From Vigna angularis (taxonomy: Eukaryota > Streptophyta > Magnoliopsida > Fabales > Fabaceae): DNA of 64,000 bases. The notes under the pieces were generated by a model that was given only the letters and a program-made list of their open reading frames with translations, was not told the origin of the DNA and ran no database searches. How positions within the stretch are numbered: the stretch's first letter is position 1; each line of letters begins with the position of its first letter. Position numbers and translations under genes: made by a program. Positions 1-12,444 of this stretch are shown here, in pieces. The DNA lies in NCBI RefSeq assembly GCF_016808095.1, contig NC_068980.1:10816388-10880387 (forward strand). The letters are read 5' to 3'.

Positions 1-931
1 CTCCTTCGCGCAACCTGCAATATTTCCCCCAATCTCTTTCTCTCCTTCGCATTGAACCACCGCGACTTCACCAATCTCTCGATCTCCTTCGCACCACAGA
101 GCACCATCTTTCCCCCAATCTTCACTGTCAATGATACCGTCAGCAAACGCTAAATCAAACTCCCCCAATCTCACTTCGCGCAACCCCGTTCAACCCTAAA
201 TCAAAGGCAGCAGTGTCGGACGCAGGCGGCAGGGAACCAATGGCGTAACGGCGCAAGGACGAGGCGCGGGCAAGAACAGGAATAGAGGTGACGAGTGTAG
301 AGGTAACGGCACGGCGAGGCAGACACGGGCATTGGCAGCACAGGAGCGGCGTGGCGAGGAAACTACAGAGGAAGAATGGGATATGAGATTGGGATCGGGG
401 GAACTTCTTCGTCCCTGAGATTGGCAAGGAGAGGGTTTAATAAAATGTTTAAGAAAGAAGCTTCATTTTGGGGCAGAAAGGAGAAGAACACGGGAAAGGT
501 ACGGGTTTGGAAAGCATATAAAACCCCCCAGAGGCAATAAAGCACTATATGCTTCCATTAAAAATAGCACCCGATGCCATAAGATGACTTGCCGTGTGGA
601 AGAAGCGTGTCAGTGATGTGGCAGAGGCTTTATGCCTCGGTTCTGCTGGCACCCGAGGTACTATCAAGTGTGACAGAGGCTTTATGCCTCGGTTTTGCTC
701 GCACCCGAGGTAGTATCAATTTTTAAAAAGCTGTCAGCCCAAAAGTCTTGGGTTTTAGGCACCGGTTCTGTCTGTAACCGAGATCGTAACGTTATTTTAC
801 TTCGGTCCTGCATGCAACCGAGGCATATAAGGTTTCCTTATTTTCAAATATGCCACCGCGCTTTGATAGACAGCGGTTTTGTATGAAATGAGGTATATTG
901 TGCGAGTTTAAAAGAAAATATTGTACTAGTG
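1..931. mobile_element. CACTA-type DNA transposon, one end only
   Basis: The segment ends with TACTAGTG at 924-931, the terminal signature of CACTA (En/Spm) elements. The 300 bases before it carry repeated short blocks of the form CCTCGGTT...ACCGAGGC (about 635-830), the same subterminal blocks found in the CACTA elements at 41850-44998 and 45218-46714. Bases 1-545 are GC-rich (CTCCTTCGCGCAACC-like blocks) and resemble bases 42150-42450 of the 41850 element. No transposase frame is visible; open frames here are short and unrecognised. The other terminus lies outside the window, so length and target duplication cannot be checked. Probably non-autonomous. Confidence 0.75.
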
Positions 932-1044
932 ACCATAACACCACTTTCCGCTCAGCTGCACAAAACCTGTGCAGCTCAGCTATGGCGCACCAGGACAGCA
1001 CTCCTACTTTCTATGCAATTTGGTTCTGTTTTAAGTGGGGCTTG
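932..1044. other. Old flank between CACTA end and Athila-1
   Basis: This short stretch becomes contiguous with 22425 once Athila-1 is removed, through the GCTTG at 1040-1044 and 22420-22424. It contains a small hairpin (AGCTGCAC at about 952-959 against GTGCAGCT at about 967-976). No gene is seen. It is probably part of the older Athila-type 3' region that continues at 22425. Confidence 0.6.
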
Positions 1045-1814
1045 TGATGAATCATTATTTTCTTCACTTCACTTAGTTTATTGTACTAGAATTAATCAGG
1101 GAATTGCACTTAAAAGTCCAGTATTTTCCCATTTTTTACTATTTGTGCTTAACTTGATCGGAAATTCTTATTTTGATTAATTTGAATTGTCTGAAACTAA
1201 TTATTTACATTACTGAGTGCAGGAAAAATTCTGAATGTATTTTAGGACATTTGGAACAATATTTATTTATACAGTGTATTAATTGGAAGAAGCTACGATA
1301 TTTGGTTCATGAAGTTGAGTTTTGGTTTTGTTGCTGGAAGTAATTGGCAAATAAAATGATGGAGGAAACACATTTTCATTCCTTTCTTCTACAAGTATCA
1401 CGGCATAATGGTTCAAAGCCCCCTTTATCTTTTGTCTTTTGCATTCAATAAAATTTGCCAATGGAAATCATGGTGAAGAATACGGTTTTGACAAGCATTT
1501 GGCTAGGAAACACATGGGGGCCGCCACTAATAGAAAGAAATATTGTTCTCAAGAAAAGTATGACACATGAATGGAAAGGGGCCACATTAGAAATGAATTC
1601 ACGGTTTTGAAGAAAGAAGTTACATGGCCATGTAAGCATTTATCAAATTACATATTGTTAGAATAAAAGTGGGAGCCACCACTTATGGAAAGGCCATCTA
1701 CAAATTAATTTAGCAAAGGACAAAAGAAAGAGCCATCACTTGAAAAATCTGAATTTGTTTCGGCTCTTTCATTCCTTTTAGCATTTCCAAGAGACAATAA
1801 GAAAAGAGAAGGGG

Positions 1815-2318
1815 TGTAAGCAAATCTTTAATTTTCAATTAAATGAAAACAACACACAGGATCTTGAATATTCATGATACTCACAATTCCCACAATACAC
1901 AGTAAAAGAGAACTAACCTGGATCCATTGTGCACTTCTTCCTGTCTCTTCCTGTCAAATGTTCTCTCTCCTCTTACTCCTCCTTAATGCCTTCTTGATGA
2001 TATAGAAGTTGTAGGATGGTTTTCTCTATCAGTTTCTCTTCTTTTCTGAGAACGTTACGTTCTCTATATCTCTTCAGAAACTTAATGTGTCAACAACACT
2101 AAAACTCTTTCCTCTTTTATGATATTTTAATTAAATTTAATAAAATACCAAAATGCCCTTTTAGAGTGAGAAGAGAGGGATTAACTTTAATAACTCTAGA
2201 AGTTAATCCCAATAACTTTAATACCTTAATATTCTAATAATCATCACATTAGAATCCTTACATTAAAGTTATACTTTAAATTACATGAACCAATGTAAAT
2301 TATTAATATAATTTAACA
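1815..2318 (-). repeat. 3' LTR of Copia-1
   Basis: It starts TGTAAGC and ends TTTAACA on the plus strand, with 5-bp duplication AGGGG before it. It has a 9-bp segment near 1876 that is absent from the right LTR, plus three substitutions. Confidence 0.95.
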
Positions 2319-2330
2319 TTCTCCCACTTG
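2319..2330 (-). other. Polypurine tract of Copia-1
   Basis: Directly inside the left LTR the minus strand reads AAGTGGGAGAA, a purine run in the expected place for plus-strand DNA priming. Confidence 0.75.
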
Positions 2331-2687
2331 GTTCATGTGATGACTTGAAGATCTAAAATAAACTTTAAGTGCGCACCATTCATTAGAATTATCAAGTCAT
2401 CATCCTTATATGAATTGAAATAATCGGATCATGGCGGGCAAAAGTCATGATTGACAAGATTCCTTCCATGTATCACATAATCAAAACAACTCAACATAAC
2501 TTTAATCAATCTTATAACTTTCATGTCTCTAAAGGAGACCTATCATGTCACCACAATCAATAATACATGTATATAATTTAATGTGGATAACAATAGAATA
2601 AAGAGAAACATAACTTTAATTGAATTCACAAGTGTCATGACAGTACAAGCATATAACTATACATATCTATATAGATAGATAACAACA

Positions 2688-5600
2688 TCATGTTAACATT
2701 GACTTATCCATAATGCCCATACTTTCAACATGGCCAATAAAAGTTTTGGGCGGTAGTCCTTTAGTTAACGGATCTGCTATCATCAACTCCGTACCAATAT
2801 GCTCAATCAACACTCTATGTTTCTGCACTTCTTCTTTGACTGACAAGTACTTCAAATCCATGTGTTTAGCACCCTTTGAGTACTTATCATTTTTAGAGAA
2901 GAAGACGGCTGCAGAATTATCACAATAAATCCTTATCGGCCTAGCTATACTATCAATAATACCAAGCCTCGATACAAAGTTCCGCAACCACAAAGCATGA
3001 ACTGTGGCCTCAAAGCATGCCACGAATTCAGCCTCCATGGTGGAAGTAGCAATGACTGATTGTTTTGCACTTTTCCAAGAAATTGCTCCTCCAGCCAAAA
3101 GATAGACATACCCAAATGTGGATTTTCTTGAATCCACACACCCAGCATAGTCTGAATCCGAATAGCCAATCACTTCGAGATGATCTGACTTTCTATAAGT
3201 GAGCATGTATTCTTTGGTACCTTGTAAGTACCTAAGAACTTTCTTTGCAGCTTTCCAGTGATCCATTCCGGGATTACTTTGATATCGGCCTAACATTCCA
3301 ACAGCAAAACTGATATCTGGCCGAGTACAAGTTTGAGCATACATCAAACTCCCAACCACTGACGCATAAGGAATAGACTCCATGGCCTTTCGTTCCAAAT
3401 CATTCTTGGGACATTGCATTTGACTAAACTTGTCTCCTTTCTGAATTGGAACTATTCCAGGAGAACATTTTTCCATTCTGAATCTCTCTAACACTTTATT
3501 AATATAGCCTTTTTGAGACAAACTTAACAATCCTTGTGATCTATCACGGAATATTTCTATTCCTATCACATAAGATGCCTCATTCATATCTTTCATTTCA
3601 AAGTTGTTAGAGAGAAACTTCTTTACATCATGTAACATACCAATATCATTAGCAGCAAGAAGAATATCATCAACATATAGAACCAAAATAACAAACTTAC
3701 TCCCACTGACCTTTATGTATATACACCGATCAACGGTGTTCTCTACAAAACCATACGAAGTTATGATATCATTAAATTTTAGATACCATTGACGGGAAGC
3801 TTGTTTTAGTCCATATATTGATTTCTTTAATTTACACACTAGATTTTCTTTTCCTGTTATGGTGAAACCTTCTGGTTGGTCCATATAAACTTCCTCTTCT
3901 AAGTCACCATTCAGAAAGGCGGTCTTTACATCCATTTGGTGAAGCTCTAAATCATAATGAGCCACCAAAGCCAAAACAATTCTCAAAGAGTCCTTCTTAG
4001 AAACAGGAGAGAAGGTCTCTTTGTAGTCAATGCCTTCCTTTTGAGTGAAACCTTTGGCGACTAATCTAGCTTTATACCTTTCAATATTGCCTTTTGAGTC
4101 ATGTTTAGTCTTAAAGACCCATTTACAACCGACTCTTTTTGAACCCTTAGGCAATTCAACTAGATCCCATACTTTATTGTCATCCATTGATTTCAACTCT
4201 TCTTTCATAGCATTCAACCAATTCTCTGAATTATTACTTTCCATGGCTTGTCTGAAAGAGACTGGATCCTCATCAATGCTTAAGTCACATTCATGTTCAA
4301 CAGAGTAAACCACATAATCATTCGAAATAGTAGGTCTTTTCTCCCTTACAGACCTTCTTAATGCTGCTTCTTGTGGTTCCTCTATCAATTGCTCATTTAT
4401 GACTTGCTCATTGTCAACTGGCTCAACATTTATACGTTCATTTTGTGGGATTGGAACATTAATTTGTTGTCTCTGCTTGTTGTGTGACTGTGATACAACA
4501 AGAGGGATAACAACTTCAGAAGAGACATTAGATGTAGAAACACTATCAGTATGCTCTTGAATGTCCACTATTCGTGATTCCTCACTCCCACTAAATTGAC
4601 CATTTTCAATGAACCGAGCATTTCCAGACTCAACTATTCTTGTACTATGGTTAGGGCAATAAAATCTATATCCCTTTGACTTTTTAGGATAACCGATGAA
4701 GTAATCGCTAATGGTTCTTGCATCAAGCTTCTTTTCATGTGGATTATATAACCTTACCTCTGCCGGACAACCCCAAACATGAAGATGTCTCAAACTGGGT
4801 TTCCTTCCAGTCCATAGTTCATAAGGAGTTTTAGAAACTGCTTTGCTAGGAACCCTGTTAACCAGATATACAGCAGTCTTTAATGAATACATCCACAAAG
4901 ATAAAGGGATATTACTATGACTTAACATACTCCTAACCATATCCATAAGAGTACGATTCCGCCTTTCTGCTACACCATTTTGTTGTGGTGTACCGGGCAT
5001 TGTATACTGTGCACATATACCCCGACTTTCAAGGTACTTTGCAAATGGACCTGGACATTGTCCACTCTCATCAGTTTTACCATAATATTCACCACCTCTA
5101 TCAGATCTCACCACTTTTACTTTTCTATCTAATTGTCTTTCCACCTCATTTATGAACACCTCAAGGGCATTCACTGATTGAGATTTTTCATGCAATAGAT
5201 ATATATAACAATAACGTGAGAAATCATCAATAAAGGAGATAAAATATTTTTCACCACTCCAAGATTTAATGTCAAAAGGACTACAAATATCAGTGTGTAT
5301 TAACTCAAGAAGTTGACTGCTTCTTGTGGCGGGATTCTTTGATATGTGTTTTGTTTGTTTACCCTTAATACAATCAATACATACATCCCAGTCATCAAAA
5401 TCCAATTGAGGTAAAATTTCATTTTTTACTAACCTCAACATCCTTTCTTTGGATATGTGACCCAATCTTTTATGCCATAAGAAAGCAGAACATTCCTTTC
5501 CTGCACTAGAATTTCTATCAACAACATGTTCAACATTAAACAGGGATTCGGAAAAATTAACATCAAGATTTAAACGGTATAAACCATCCAATAATGTACC

Positions 5601-6143
5601 AGAACCATAATAGTACGAAAGTTTATACAAATGAAAAATACCATTTTCAATCCTAAAGTTAAAACCTAAACAATCCAACTTTGCAACAGAAATCAAATTT
5701 CTAGCACAACCAGGAACATAGAGACACTTTTCAAGATTCAGACAATAGCCAGTGTCTAGAATCAATCTGTAAGTCCCAATTCCTTCTATTCGTGCCTTCA
5801 TTCTGTTCCCCATATATAAATACTTTTTAGTTCCTTTTATGGGCTGGATTGAAAGGAATCCCTGCATAATATTAGAAACATGAGTAGTAGCTCCAGAATC
5901 CAACCACCAGGTATTATTAGGCACTTCAACTATATTTGCTTCAAAATTTACAGAAACATAAAAAGTACCTTTCTTTTCGAACCAAGATTTTCTTTTCGGA
6001 CAATCTTTCTTGAAGTGACCTACTTTCTTGCAAAAGAAACATTTCTGGTCCTTCTGGATACCGCCCTTATTCACTTTCATTTGGGGCTTTGTCCTTCTTG
6101 TTCTTCTTTCCTGATTTACCTTTACTGAAGCTAGCACCTTCAT
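2688..6143 (-). CDS. Copia-1 Pol polyprotein
   Basis: An open frame of 1151 residues in copia order. A zinc knuckle (CFFC...H...C) lies at residues 35-48 and belongs functionally to gag. Protease has DSG at 82-84. Integrase has H224, H229, C255 and C258 and catalytic D285, D348 and E393. Reverse transcriptase has YVDD at 823-826. RNase H has SDSDYAG near 995 and ends near residue 1110. There is no internal stop, and all catalytic residues checked are present. The frame is +1 relative to gag and overlaps it by 77 bases, so translation as Gag-Pol needs either frameshifting or an ancestral reading without the one-base change. The annotated Met is only the first Met of the open frame; real synthesis probably starts at gag. 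Neighbours are gag upstream and the polypurine tract downstream. Confidence 0.93.
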   Translation of the reverse strand: MKVLASVKVNQERRTRRTKPQMKVNKGGIQKDQKCFFCKKVGHFKKDCPKRKSWFEKKGTFYVSVNFEANIVEVPNNTWWLDSGATTHVSNIMQGFLSIQPIKGTKKYLYMGNRMKARIEGIGTYRLILDTGYCLNLEKCLYVPGCARNLISVAKLDCLGFNFRIENGIFHLYKLSYYYGSGTLLDGLYRLNLDVNFSESLFNVEHVVDRNSSAGKECSAFLWHKRLGHISKERMLRLVKNEILPQLDFDDWDVCIDCIKGKQTKHISKNPATRSSQLLELIHTDICSPFDIKSWSGEKYFISFIDDFSRYCYIYLLHEKSQSVNALEVFINEVERQLDRKVKVVRSDRGGEYYGKTDESGQCPGPFAKYLESRGICAQYTMPGTPQQNGVAERRNRTLMDMVRSMLSHSNIPLSLWMYSLKTAVYLVNRVPSKAVSKTPYELWTGRKPSLRHLHVWGCPAEVRLYNPHEKKLDARTISDYFIGYPKKSKGYRFYCPNHSTRIVESGNARFIENGQFSGSEESRIVDIQEHTDSVSTSNVSSEVVIPLVVSQSHNKQRQQINVPIPQNERINVEPVDNEQVINEQLIEEPQEAALRRSVREKRPTISNDYVVYSVEHECDLSIDEDPVSFRQAMESNNSENWLNAMKEELKSMDDNKVWDLVELPKGSKRVGCKWVFKTKHDSKGNIERYKARLVAKGFTQKEGIDYKETFSPVSKKDSLRIVLALVAHYDLELHQMDVKTAFLNGDLEEEVYMDQPEGFTITGKENLVCKLKKSIYGLKQASRQWYLKFNDIITSYGFVENTVDRCIYIKVSGSKFVILVLYVDDILLAANDIGMLHDVKKFLSNNFEMKDMNEASYVIGIEIFRDRSQGLLSLSQKGYINKVLERFRMEKCSPGIVPIQKGDKFSQMQCPKNDLERKAMESIPYASVVGSLMYAQTCTRPDISFAVGMLGRYQSNPGMDHWKAAKKVLRYLQGTKEYMLTYRKSDHLEVIGYSDSDYAGCVDSRKSTFGYVYLLAGGAISWKSAKQSVIATSTMEAEFVACFEATVHALWLRNFVSRLGIIDSIARPIRIYCDNSAAVFFSKNDKYSKGAKHMDLKYLSVKEEVQKHRVLIEHIGTELMIADPLTKGLPPKTFIGHVESMGIMDKSMLT

Positions 6144-6774
6144 GAGTTGTGAGATGGATAGAATGATCTCTCATTTTCTTTAATCTCCCTTCCTCTTGAA
6201 CCAACATGGCTTTGATTTCTTGGAAGTTCCACTTATCCTTAATAGTGTTATAATTCACTTGGAACTGGCCAAATTCAGGAGGAAGAGAGTTCATGATGAA
6301 CTGTACTAGAAAAGACTCATTCACCTCCATTCCCATTGACTTCAATCTTGCTGCTATATTAGCCATTCCAGTTACGTGTTCATGTATGGGCTGTGACCAG
6401 TCAAACTTTTTGGTAGTCAGCTCACTCATAAGAGTTCCCACAATAGACTTGTCAGTTATGTCTGATTGTGAATATTCCTTGATCATTTTCATGAATTCCT
6501 TTGCGTTTTCCGTTTTGGGCATGGAAGGCTTTACGTTCTCTGCCATAGACATGCGCATCAAGTTTAATGACAACCTGTTAGACCTATGCCAAGCCTCATA
6601 AAGAGACTTTTCATCACTTGTACTGGTCTCTGTAATGGCTGCGGGCATTTCATCCATCACAATAGCCATATCCAAGTCTAGAACACCCAGTTGGAACTGG
6701 ATTTGTTCTGACCAATCGGCATAATTGAGCCCATTAAACTTGACGACATTGTTGCTCAAACCTGCTAAATTCAT
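6067..6774 (-). CDS. Copia-1 Gag (truncated by frame change)
   Basis: 235 residues, starting [21 protein letters not shown], a typical start of the copia Gag/UBN2 family. The helical capsid-like body covers about residues 10-200, and the tail is lysine-rich. The frame stops before the zinc knuckle, which is encoded in the pol frame from residue 35. Gag proteins of this family normally include that knuckle in the same frame, so a one-base indel near 6070-6140 is the simplest explanation; programmed frameshifting is possible. The gene follows the 5' LTR and primer site with a leader of about 1.1 kb that is AT-rich and without recognisable coding content. Confidence 0.88.
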   Translation of the reverse strand: MNLAGLSNNVVKFNGLNYADWSEQIQFQLGVLDLDMAIVMDEMPAAITETSTSDEKSLYEAWHRSNRLSLNLMRMSMAENVKPSMPKTENAKEFMKMIKEYSQSDITDKSIVGTLMSELTTKKFDWSQPIHEHVTGMANIAARLKSMGMEVNESFLVQFIMNSLPPEFGQFQVNYNTIKDKWNFQEIKAMLVQEEGRLKKMRDHSIHLTTHEGASFSKGKSGKKNKKDKAPNESE

Positions 6775-7890
6775 GTAAGCTGGAAATAATACAGAAGCTC
6801 ATACATTAATGCTTTGATAAAATTAATGGATTCAAACAAATTACTACACTAGTCATACATTCAAGTTCACCTTTGGGTGACACTTAAACTGATAGGTAGT
6901 CAATAAAGTCATTCATTTAAGTTCACCTTTGGGTGATTCTTAAACTGACAAATTTCATATATATACTTTAATAAACAATCAATCATACTTAAGACTATAT
7001 GTATGCTATCTTTGGATATACAAACATATACTAAGTACATGAAATGTTTCACTTTAATGTCATCAATTATAAACCATGGTTCACCTTTGGGTAATCCATA
7101 ACATCCTTACATCAATGACTAATTATAATATATATTCATAATTAAACATCTTTTATATTATGAATAATTTTCATAATACTATAAGCAACAACTTTTAATT
7201 CATATATAATTTCCATTCAATGCAGTAACAATAACCATGTTCACAGTATAATAATAATATAAGTTGCAACAATAATTGCTTTGTGAAAACATGTTCTGCA
7301 ACGTAAAAAACTTGACAACCAAAATTCGGTTTTTTCGAAAATTCAATTTAAGGGAATTGACTCTTCATGTAGGATTTCAATTTTGGCATATTCATATTGC
7401 ACATTCCAAAATTTTACGTAACATGCAGGAATTAAAGTTTCTTTAATGTTATAATCAAATAAAATAAAATATAACTTACGCCTGGATGAAATCATAAAAG
7501 TGCAACACTTTTAATGCAACTTTAATGCAAATCCCGTGCACCAGAAACCAAATAGAAAAACTTCACAAAAAAAAATTTTCCTTGAATTTAACTTCTTGAA
7601 TTCCCGCGACTGGAGTTGCAATATTAAAATTGCTATGCTATAAGAACAATGCCGCAATATAAATTGCTTCCAAAAAATGAAATTTGGCGCTGGATCAATG
7701 AAGTTGCTTCCAAATAGAACAATGAATAAAAATTTGCAATGAATAAAATTGCGGCTTCGAAATTCATACAGTACAGCAAATTTAATTCTTTCATGCCAAC
7801 AAATATAAAATCCCTAAATTTTATAATTCAAAAAATTAGGGTTTTAAAATTTGGGAATATTACCATTCAAGGAGAATCATAAAATTCAGA
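6775..7890 (-). other. Copia-1 leader, non-coding
   Basis: This is the region between primer site and gag. It is AT-rich. A short block reading TTCACCTTTGGGTGA-like recurs near 6868, 6922 and 7080. I see no open frame or RNA gene. Confidence 0.6.
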
Positions 7891-7908
7891 ACCTGGCTCT
7901 GATACCAC
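7891..7908 (-). other. Primer binding site of Copia-1 (tRNA-iMet)
   Basis: The minus strand reads TGGTATCAGAGCCAGGT directly inside the 5' LTR, the usual initiator-methionine tRNA primer site of plant copia elements. Confidence 0.9.
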
Positions 7909-7909
7909 T

Positions 7910-8404
7910 TGTAAGCAAATCTTTAATTTTCAATTAAATGAAAACAACACACAGGATCTTGAATATTCACAATTCCCACAATACACAGTAAAAGAGAACT
8001 AACCTAGATCCATTGTGCACTTCTTCCTGTCTCTTCCTGTCAAATGTTCTCTCTCCTCTTACTCCTCCTTAATGCCTTCTTGATGATATAGAAGTTGTAG
8101 GATGGTTTTCTCTGTCAGTTTCTCTTCTTTTCTGAGAACGTTACGTTCTCTATATCTCTTCAGAAACTTAATGTGTCAACAACACTAAAACTCTTTCCTC
8201 TTTTATGATATTTTAATTAACTTTAATAAAATACCAAAATGCCCTTTTAGAGTGAGAAGAGAGGGATTAACTTTAATAACTCTAGAAGTTAATCCCAATA
8301 ACTTTAATACCTTAATATTCTAATAATCATCACATTAGAATCCTTACATTAAAGTTATACTTTAAATTACATGAACCAATGTAAATTATTAATATAATTT
8401 AACA
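7910..8404 (-). repeat. 5' LTR of Copia-1
   Basis: 495 bp, TG...CA, near-identical to 1815-2318, and followed by the duplication AGGGG at 8405-8409. Confidence 0.95.
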
Positions 8405-10742
8405 AGGGGACCACGTGGAAGCAAATTCACGGTTTTGTTGGAAAAAATGCCCATCACTCATTTCACAATTGCCTTTGAAACAATACACATCCACACGGGT
8501 TTGGCTTGGTCCAGCAAGAATATCTATCTTGGTTTGCAATCCAGCACTTTGGAATAAAAGAGGGTGTCTCGGCCTTGCTGGAAGAAGCTCACGGTTTTCT
8601 GCATCCATTTGGCTGGAAGATGTTGAGCAAACCAGTAGCTTGGGAGATGAGGAGGCTAAGGTTGGTGTCTTGGAATGAAGAAGATGACAACAGGAGGTGC
8701 TCACGGTGGCTGCTGGAAGTAAAGAAGAAGGATGATGCTGAGAGAAAGAAGGAGTTTGACAGCCTTCATCCAGCAAAGTGGCCCTAGCAAGAAGCTACCA
8801 CATACACGGCTGGAGCAACCACTGTCCAACTGCAGATTCACACTGAGATGGATGTCTTGGACGAAGGCTCCTCTCTACTGGAATGGTGTGTGTTTGAATG
8901 GAGTCAAGGGAAGCAGCTCACGGTCTTGGGCTGGAAGGAAGAGCACACGCCGCTTGTCACGACAAGTCACCACGGGTGATGAATTCTGAAAAGGAAGCTC
9001 CAACAGTAACTCACGCCTATCACTTGAAGAAGAAGAAGCTGGACCAGCAGCTTCATGGTATTCCAGCAACGTCCTCCATCAGCAGCATCGGCAGCAGCAC
9101 CATCAACACCAGCAGCAGCTGCACCAGCAGATGGCAACACATCCAGCAGCTTTGAAACCCATGGCTGCACGTCACGCTCCACCATCCAGCAGGACTTCAC
9201 GTTCCTGCTACTGCCACAAGCAAAAAGAAAATAGAAAGGAGTTCACGTCAATGGGCTTCATGGAGAGAAAGCTGGGACAGGTCGGAGCCACCACCTGAGA
9301 ACACGGTAGCAAGCTTTGAGGATGTCCATCACCTTAATCCAGCAACCAACGTCCAAGCATGGAGAATTGTTTGGAGATTTTCGGTCCAGGATTGAAGCTT
9401 ATCCAGCGCTTCATCACGGTTCTGCACATTTCACGTCCAGCTGGAGCAAGCTAGGGAGAAGATGAGAGAAAACTCACGCCCCATGGAGCAGCAGCCACCG
9501 AGAGAAGAAATGTTTAGACAGCAGCACGGCCTTCACCATCCAAAGCTTGGGGGGCACTCACAACACACATCCAGCCACCGAGATGGAGAGAGTTTTTATT
9601 AGGGATGAAAGGAGAGCAGCACGTTGATATAAATTGTGCCTGTCACGGCTGGGTCCAGTAGGAGAATGTATAGGAAGTGGTGGTTGATGAAGTGTTGAGT
9701 TCATTTGAAGAGCTGCACGGTGACGGCATGAAGCACACGTCCAGCCACCAAAACGGAATAAGAGGTGCTCACGGACCAGAAGCAAACAGCTGAAGAGAGC
9801 CCATACACTAGGGAATCATTTGTTTATTTGGTATGGGAGTGTTTTGTTTTGTCTGCATGTAGGAAATGGGAGAAAAGTGGTGAACTCTCATTCATTATTG
9901 GCACGTTAGAAGCAAGGGGACAAAAACTAGGAATGAAATGTGGGAAAAGAATGTCTCAGCAATTAGACCCACACTCACATTCTCGGCACTGTATGGGCAG
10001 CAACACCATGTTTCGTCCAAGAGCATAGGGAGGAGTGCACTTTCAAGAATAAAAGGAGTAGGAATTCCAGAGGAGAGCAGACGGTTTTGGAGGCCTGGAA
10101 GAGGCTCTCGGTTCTTTCTCTTCCAGGAGCTCTCCCTCTCAGTTTTCCATTCTTTGAAACAGTGCAATAATGTAGAAATTTATTTCCGAAGCATGTAATG
10201 TGTCATTGTAGTAGTTTGCTCATTTCAGTTTTATTTTTTTTTATCTTCACTCTTCTAGAATTTCAAGAATTTTATGTCTAAGTGTTGAATCCTTGATGAA
10301 TTTCATTTAAGTGTTTTATTTTTGTTATCTGTTCATTTTACCGTTTATGATTTTCTACACCGTTAAATTCTATCATTGTGTTTTACTGTTCATGTTCATG
10401 TTATTTTCAAGAGTCGTGTTTACCGGTTATTTTTACTGATGTTTTTGGTAAATTTCAACACTGCGTAATTTTTCATTTTCTGATTTTACCGTTTTTACCG
10501 TATGGCTTTTATTGTGGTTAAAATTTATTTCAACGTTTTTTTAAATTCTATTTAATTTTCAGTCCACTTTAATTTTATCGCATCCAAACAAAATCACAAA
10601 AACACCCCCCCACTTCGTGTTAGATCTAAGACTGAACCATAAATTGGTCCTTGAGAGACGACCTAGGAGTCACTTCCTGGTAATATACTGCATATTTTCG
10701 TGCAATCAACTTTTGCGAGAGGCGCGACCCTCTCGTCAAAAA

Positions 10743-10760
10743 TGGCGCCGTTGCCGGGGA
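10743..10760 (+). other. Primer binding site of Athila-1 (tRNA-Asp)
   Basis: TGGCGCCGTTGCCGGGGA, four bases after the 5' LTR, is a perfect complement of the 3' end of plant tRNA-Asp(GTC) as I know it. This primer is typical of Athila-type Gypsy elements. Confidence 0.9.
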
Positions 10761-11199
10761 CCAATGACGGTTTGGTTTTAGATTTTTGTTGTGTAAATTT
10801 TTGTTTTGTTAATATGTGTGTTTTGTGTGTTTTGTCTTGTATATTTTTGTAGGCGACAACGACACCTTCAGCAAATTTTGGCGGCGTTGTCACTTCAGTC
10901 CAGGTTCTTGTTTTAGATTTTTACTGTTTTTGTTTTATTACGTGGTTGTAATATATGTTTTGTCTTTTATATTTTTATTGTCTTTTATTTTGTATCTAGC
11001 TGTTGTAAAAAAAAAAATTTCTTTCTTGTTTGTGCATGTAGCATGTATAAATGTGTTGTGTTTTGTTTAGTGGTTGTTTTTGGAAGTTTTAATTGATGTA
11101 AATACTGGTTTTCCCCATGTTATGTTTCTATATTTTTTATAATTCTTGCTTGAAGTGAAAGTCCAGGTCTGAGATAGGTTTTGAACTAGAATAGAGAAA

Positions 11200-12444
11200 A
11201 TGACAGATTCTCAAGACTGGATGTATGAGCTAGTCAAGAGTCTTCCCAATTTCCATGGGTTGGCACATGAAGATCCATACAGGCACCTCAAGGAGTTTTG
11301 TTTGATGTGTTTATCTATGAGGCCTGCTGATGTTTCAAAGGAGATAATGTTGATAAAAATGTTTCCCATGTCCCTTCAAGATGAAGCAAGAGACTGGTTC
11401 ATATACCAGTATCCTTTTAATAGTTGGCAGGAAACACAACGAAAATTCCTCGACAAGTTCTTTCCAACAGCAAGGGTGATCAGCATTTGGAGGAAGATCA
11501 CTGCCATTGAGCAGTTTCAAGAGGAAAGCCTGGCAGATTATTGGGAGAGGTTTAACAGGCTCTGCATAACTTGTCCGAACCACCAAATTCCAGAGCATTT
11601 GCTCTTGATTTATTTTTATGAAGGGCTCCTGGACAGTGAAAGGATACTTGTGGATGTAGCTTCTGGTGGATGTTTGATGGATATAACCCCAACAGAAGCG
11701 AGGAAGTTGCTCTACAAGCTGGCTGGTGAAAGTCCAATTGATGTAGCAAAGGAAGAACCTGAGCAACCTGTTCTGGATTCTAACACTGATAGCCTTGAGG
11801 ATACAGATGATAACTTGGAGTTTGGTAAGAAACTTTTTAGTGAGCAAAAACAGGTTTATTCTGAACCTGATATTCCAATTACTTTACCCGATTTGCAGAC
11901 ACATTCAATTGCATGTGATTTGACGCACACTGATTCTATAGGGTTTATGACTGATACTGATACAAATTTGATTGACCATTCTAAAATTTTTAATTCAGTG
12001 TCAGCCATTGAACCCATTGGTGAAAGTAGCATCAATATTGATTTTGAAAGAGAAACTGTGCATTCTGATGATTTTATAGAGTTAGGACTAAACTTTGATT
12101 TAACACAGTTTTCTGAAAATTTTGAATGTGATTGTGAATCTGGTGCTTGCTCCATTTGTACTGAAATTGATTATGCGTTACAACCAGACTCTAAGTTTAT
12201 AACAGGTGATATTAATTGTGAGTTTGATGATAAGGATGCAGAGTTAAAAGAGAATGCAGGTGCTGACATTAAGAAATTAATGATTGCTGAAGAAGAGTAT
12301 ACTGCTACGAGAAGAAAGAAGAAACATTTTGCTGCGGATGATAGGGCAATACTGATGACACAATTTCTCCTCAAAATTTCTCTGCTAAATCCAATGGTGG
12401 AAGGCATCTCCCTGATTGTCCAAATTTGGCAACTGCCACCATGA
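11200..12444 (+). CDS. Athila-1 Gag
   Basis: 414 residues. Residues about 1-190 match the retrotransposon Gag domain of the Athila/Diaspora type: a FHGLAHEDPYRHLKEF start, W/F-rich helices and a DVASGG...TPTEAR block near 165-180. Residues about 190-350 are acidic and low in recognisable motifs. There is no zinc knuckle and no protease, and the last roughly 35 residues look like an out-of-frame tail. It would form the particle core in the cytoplasm. It lies 440 bases after the primer site, and Met is the first in frame. It is the only sense-strand gene of the element, so enzymes must come from a related element. The frame is intact, which fits recent mobility. Confidence 0.85.
   Translation: MTDSQDWMYELVKSLPNFHGLAHEDPYRHLKEFCLMCLSMRPADVSKEIMLIKMFPMSLQDEARDWFIYQYPFNSWQETQRKFLDKFFPTARVISIWRKITAIEQFQEESLADYWERFNRLCITCPNHQIPEHLLLIYFYEGLLDSERILVDVASGGCLMDITPTEARKLLYKLAGESPIDVAKEEPEQPVLDSNTDSLEDTDDNLEFGKKLFSEQKQVYSEPDIPITLPDLQTHSIACDLTHTDSIGFMTDTDTNLIDHSKIFNSVSAIEPIGESSINIDFERETVHSDDFIELGLNFDLTQFSENFECDCESGACSICTEIDYALQPDSKFITGDINCEFDDKDAELKENAGADIKKLMIAEEEYTATRRKKKHFAADDRAILMTQFLLKISLLNPMVEGISLIVQIWQLPP

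Larger units (their letters stand above)
1815..8404 (-). mobile_element. Copia-1, Ty1/copia retrotransposon
   Basis: A 6.6-kb element inserted in the Athila-1 5' LTR, with target duplication AGGGG at 1810-1814 and 8405-8409. Its LTRs are 504 bp (left) and 495 bp (right). By eye they differ by three substitutions and one 9-bp indel, so insertion was recent and later than that of Athila-1. Order on the minus strand is 5' LTR (right), tRNA-iMet primer site, gag, pol with integrase before reverse transcriptase (the copia order), polypurine tract, 3' LTR (left). gag and pol lie in different frames. Confidence 0.96.
1045..10738 (+). repeat. 5' LTR of Athila-1, split by a Copia element
   Basis: The LTR parts are 1045-1814 and 8410-10738. 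Rejoined they are about 3.1 kb and match 19319-22419 almost base for base. The split lies exactly where the uninterrupted copy reads GAGAAGGGGACC (20081-20092). The central part is GC-richer than its surroundings and dense in CACGG, CACGTCC and CCAGCA motifs. The last 180 bases carry the block GAGAGACGACCTAGGAGTC shared by all related LTRs in this window. Open frames inside (for example 8399-8776 minus) occur in the LTR copies but match no family I recognise; I treat them as non-genic. Confidence 0.93.

Noticed and set aside
155..545. Minus-strand open frames near the window start as genes
   Set aside because: They are short, match nothing I know and lie in the CACTA element.
8399..10198. Open frames on both strands (up to 158 codons in the second copy, 19979-20455) as protein genes
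   Set aside because: They lie within the Athila LTR and have no family motif. GC-rich, stop-poor composition explains them.
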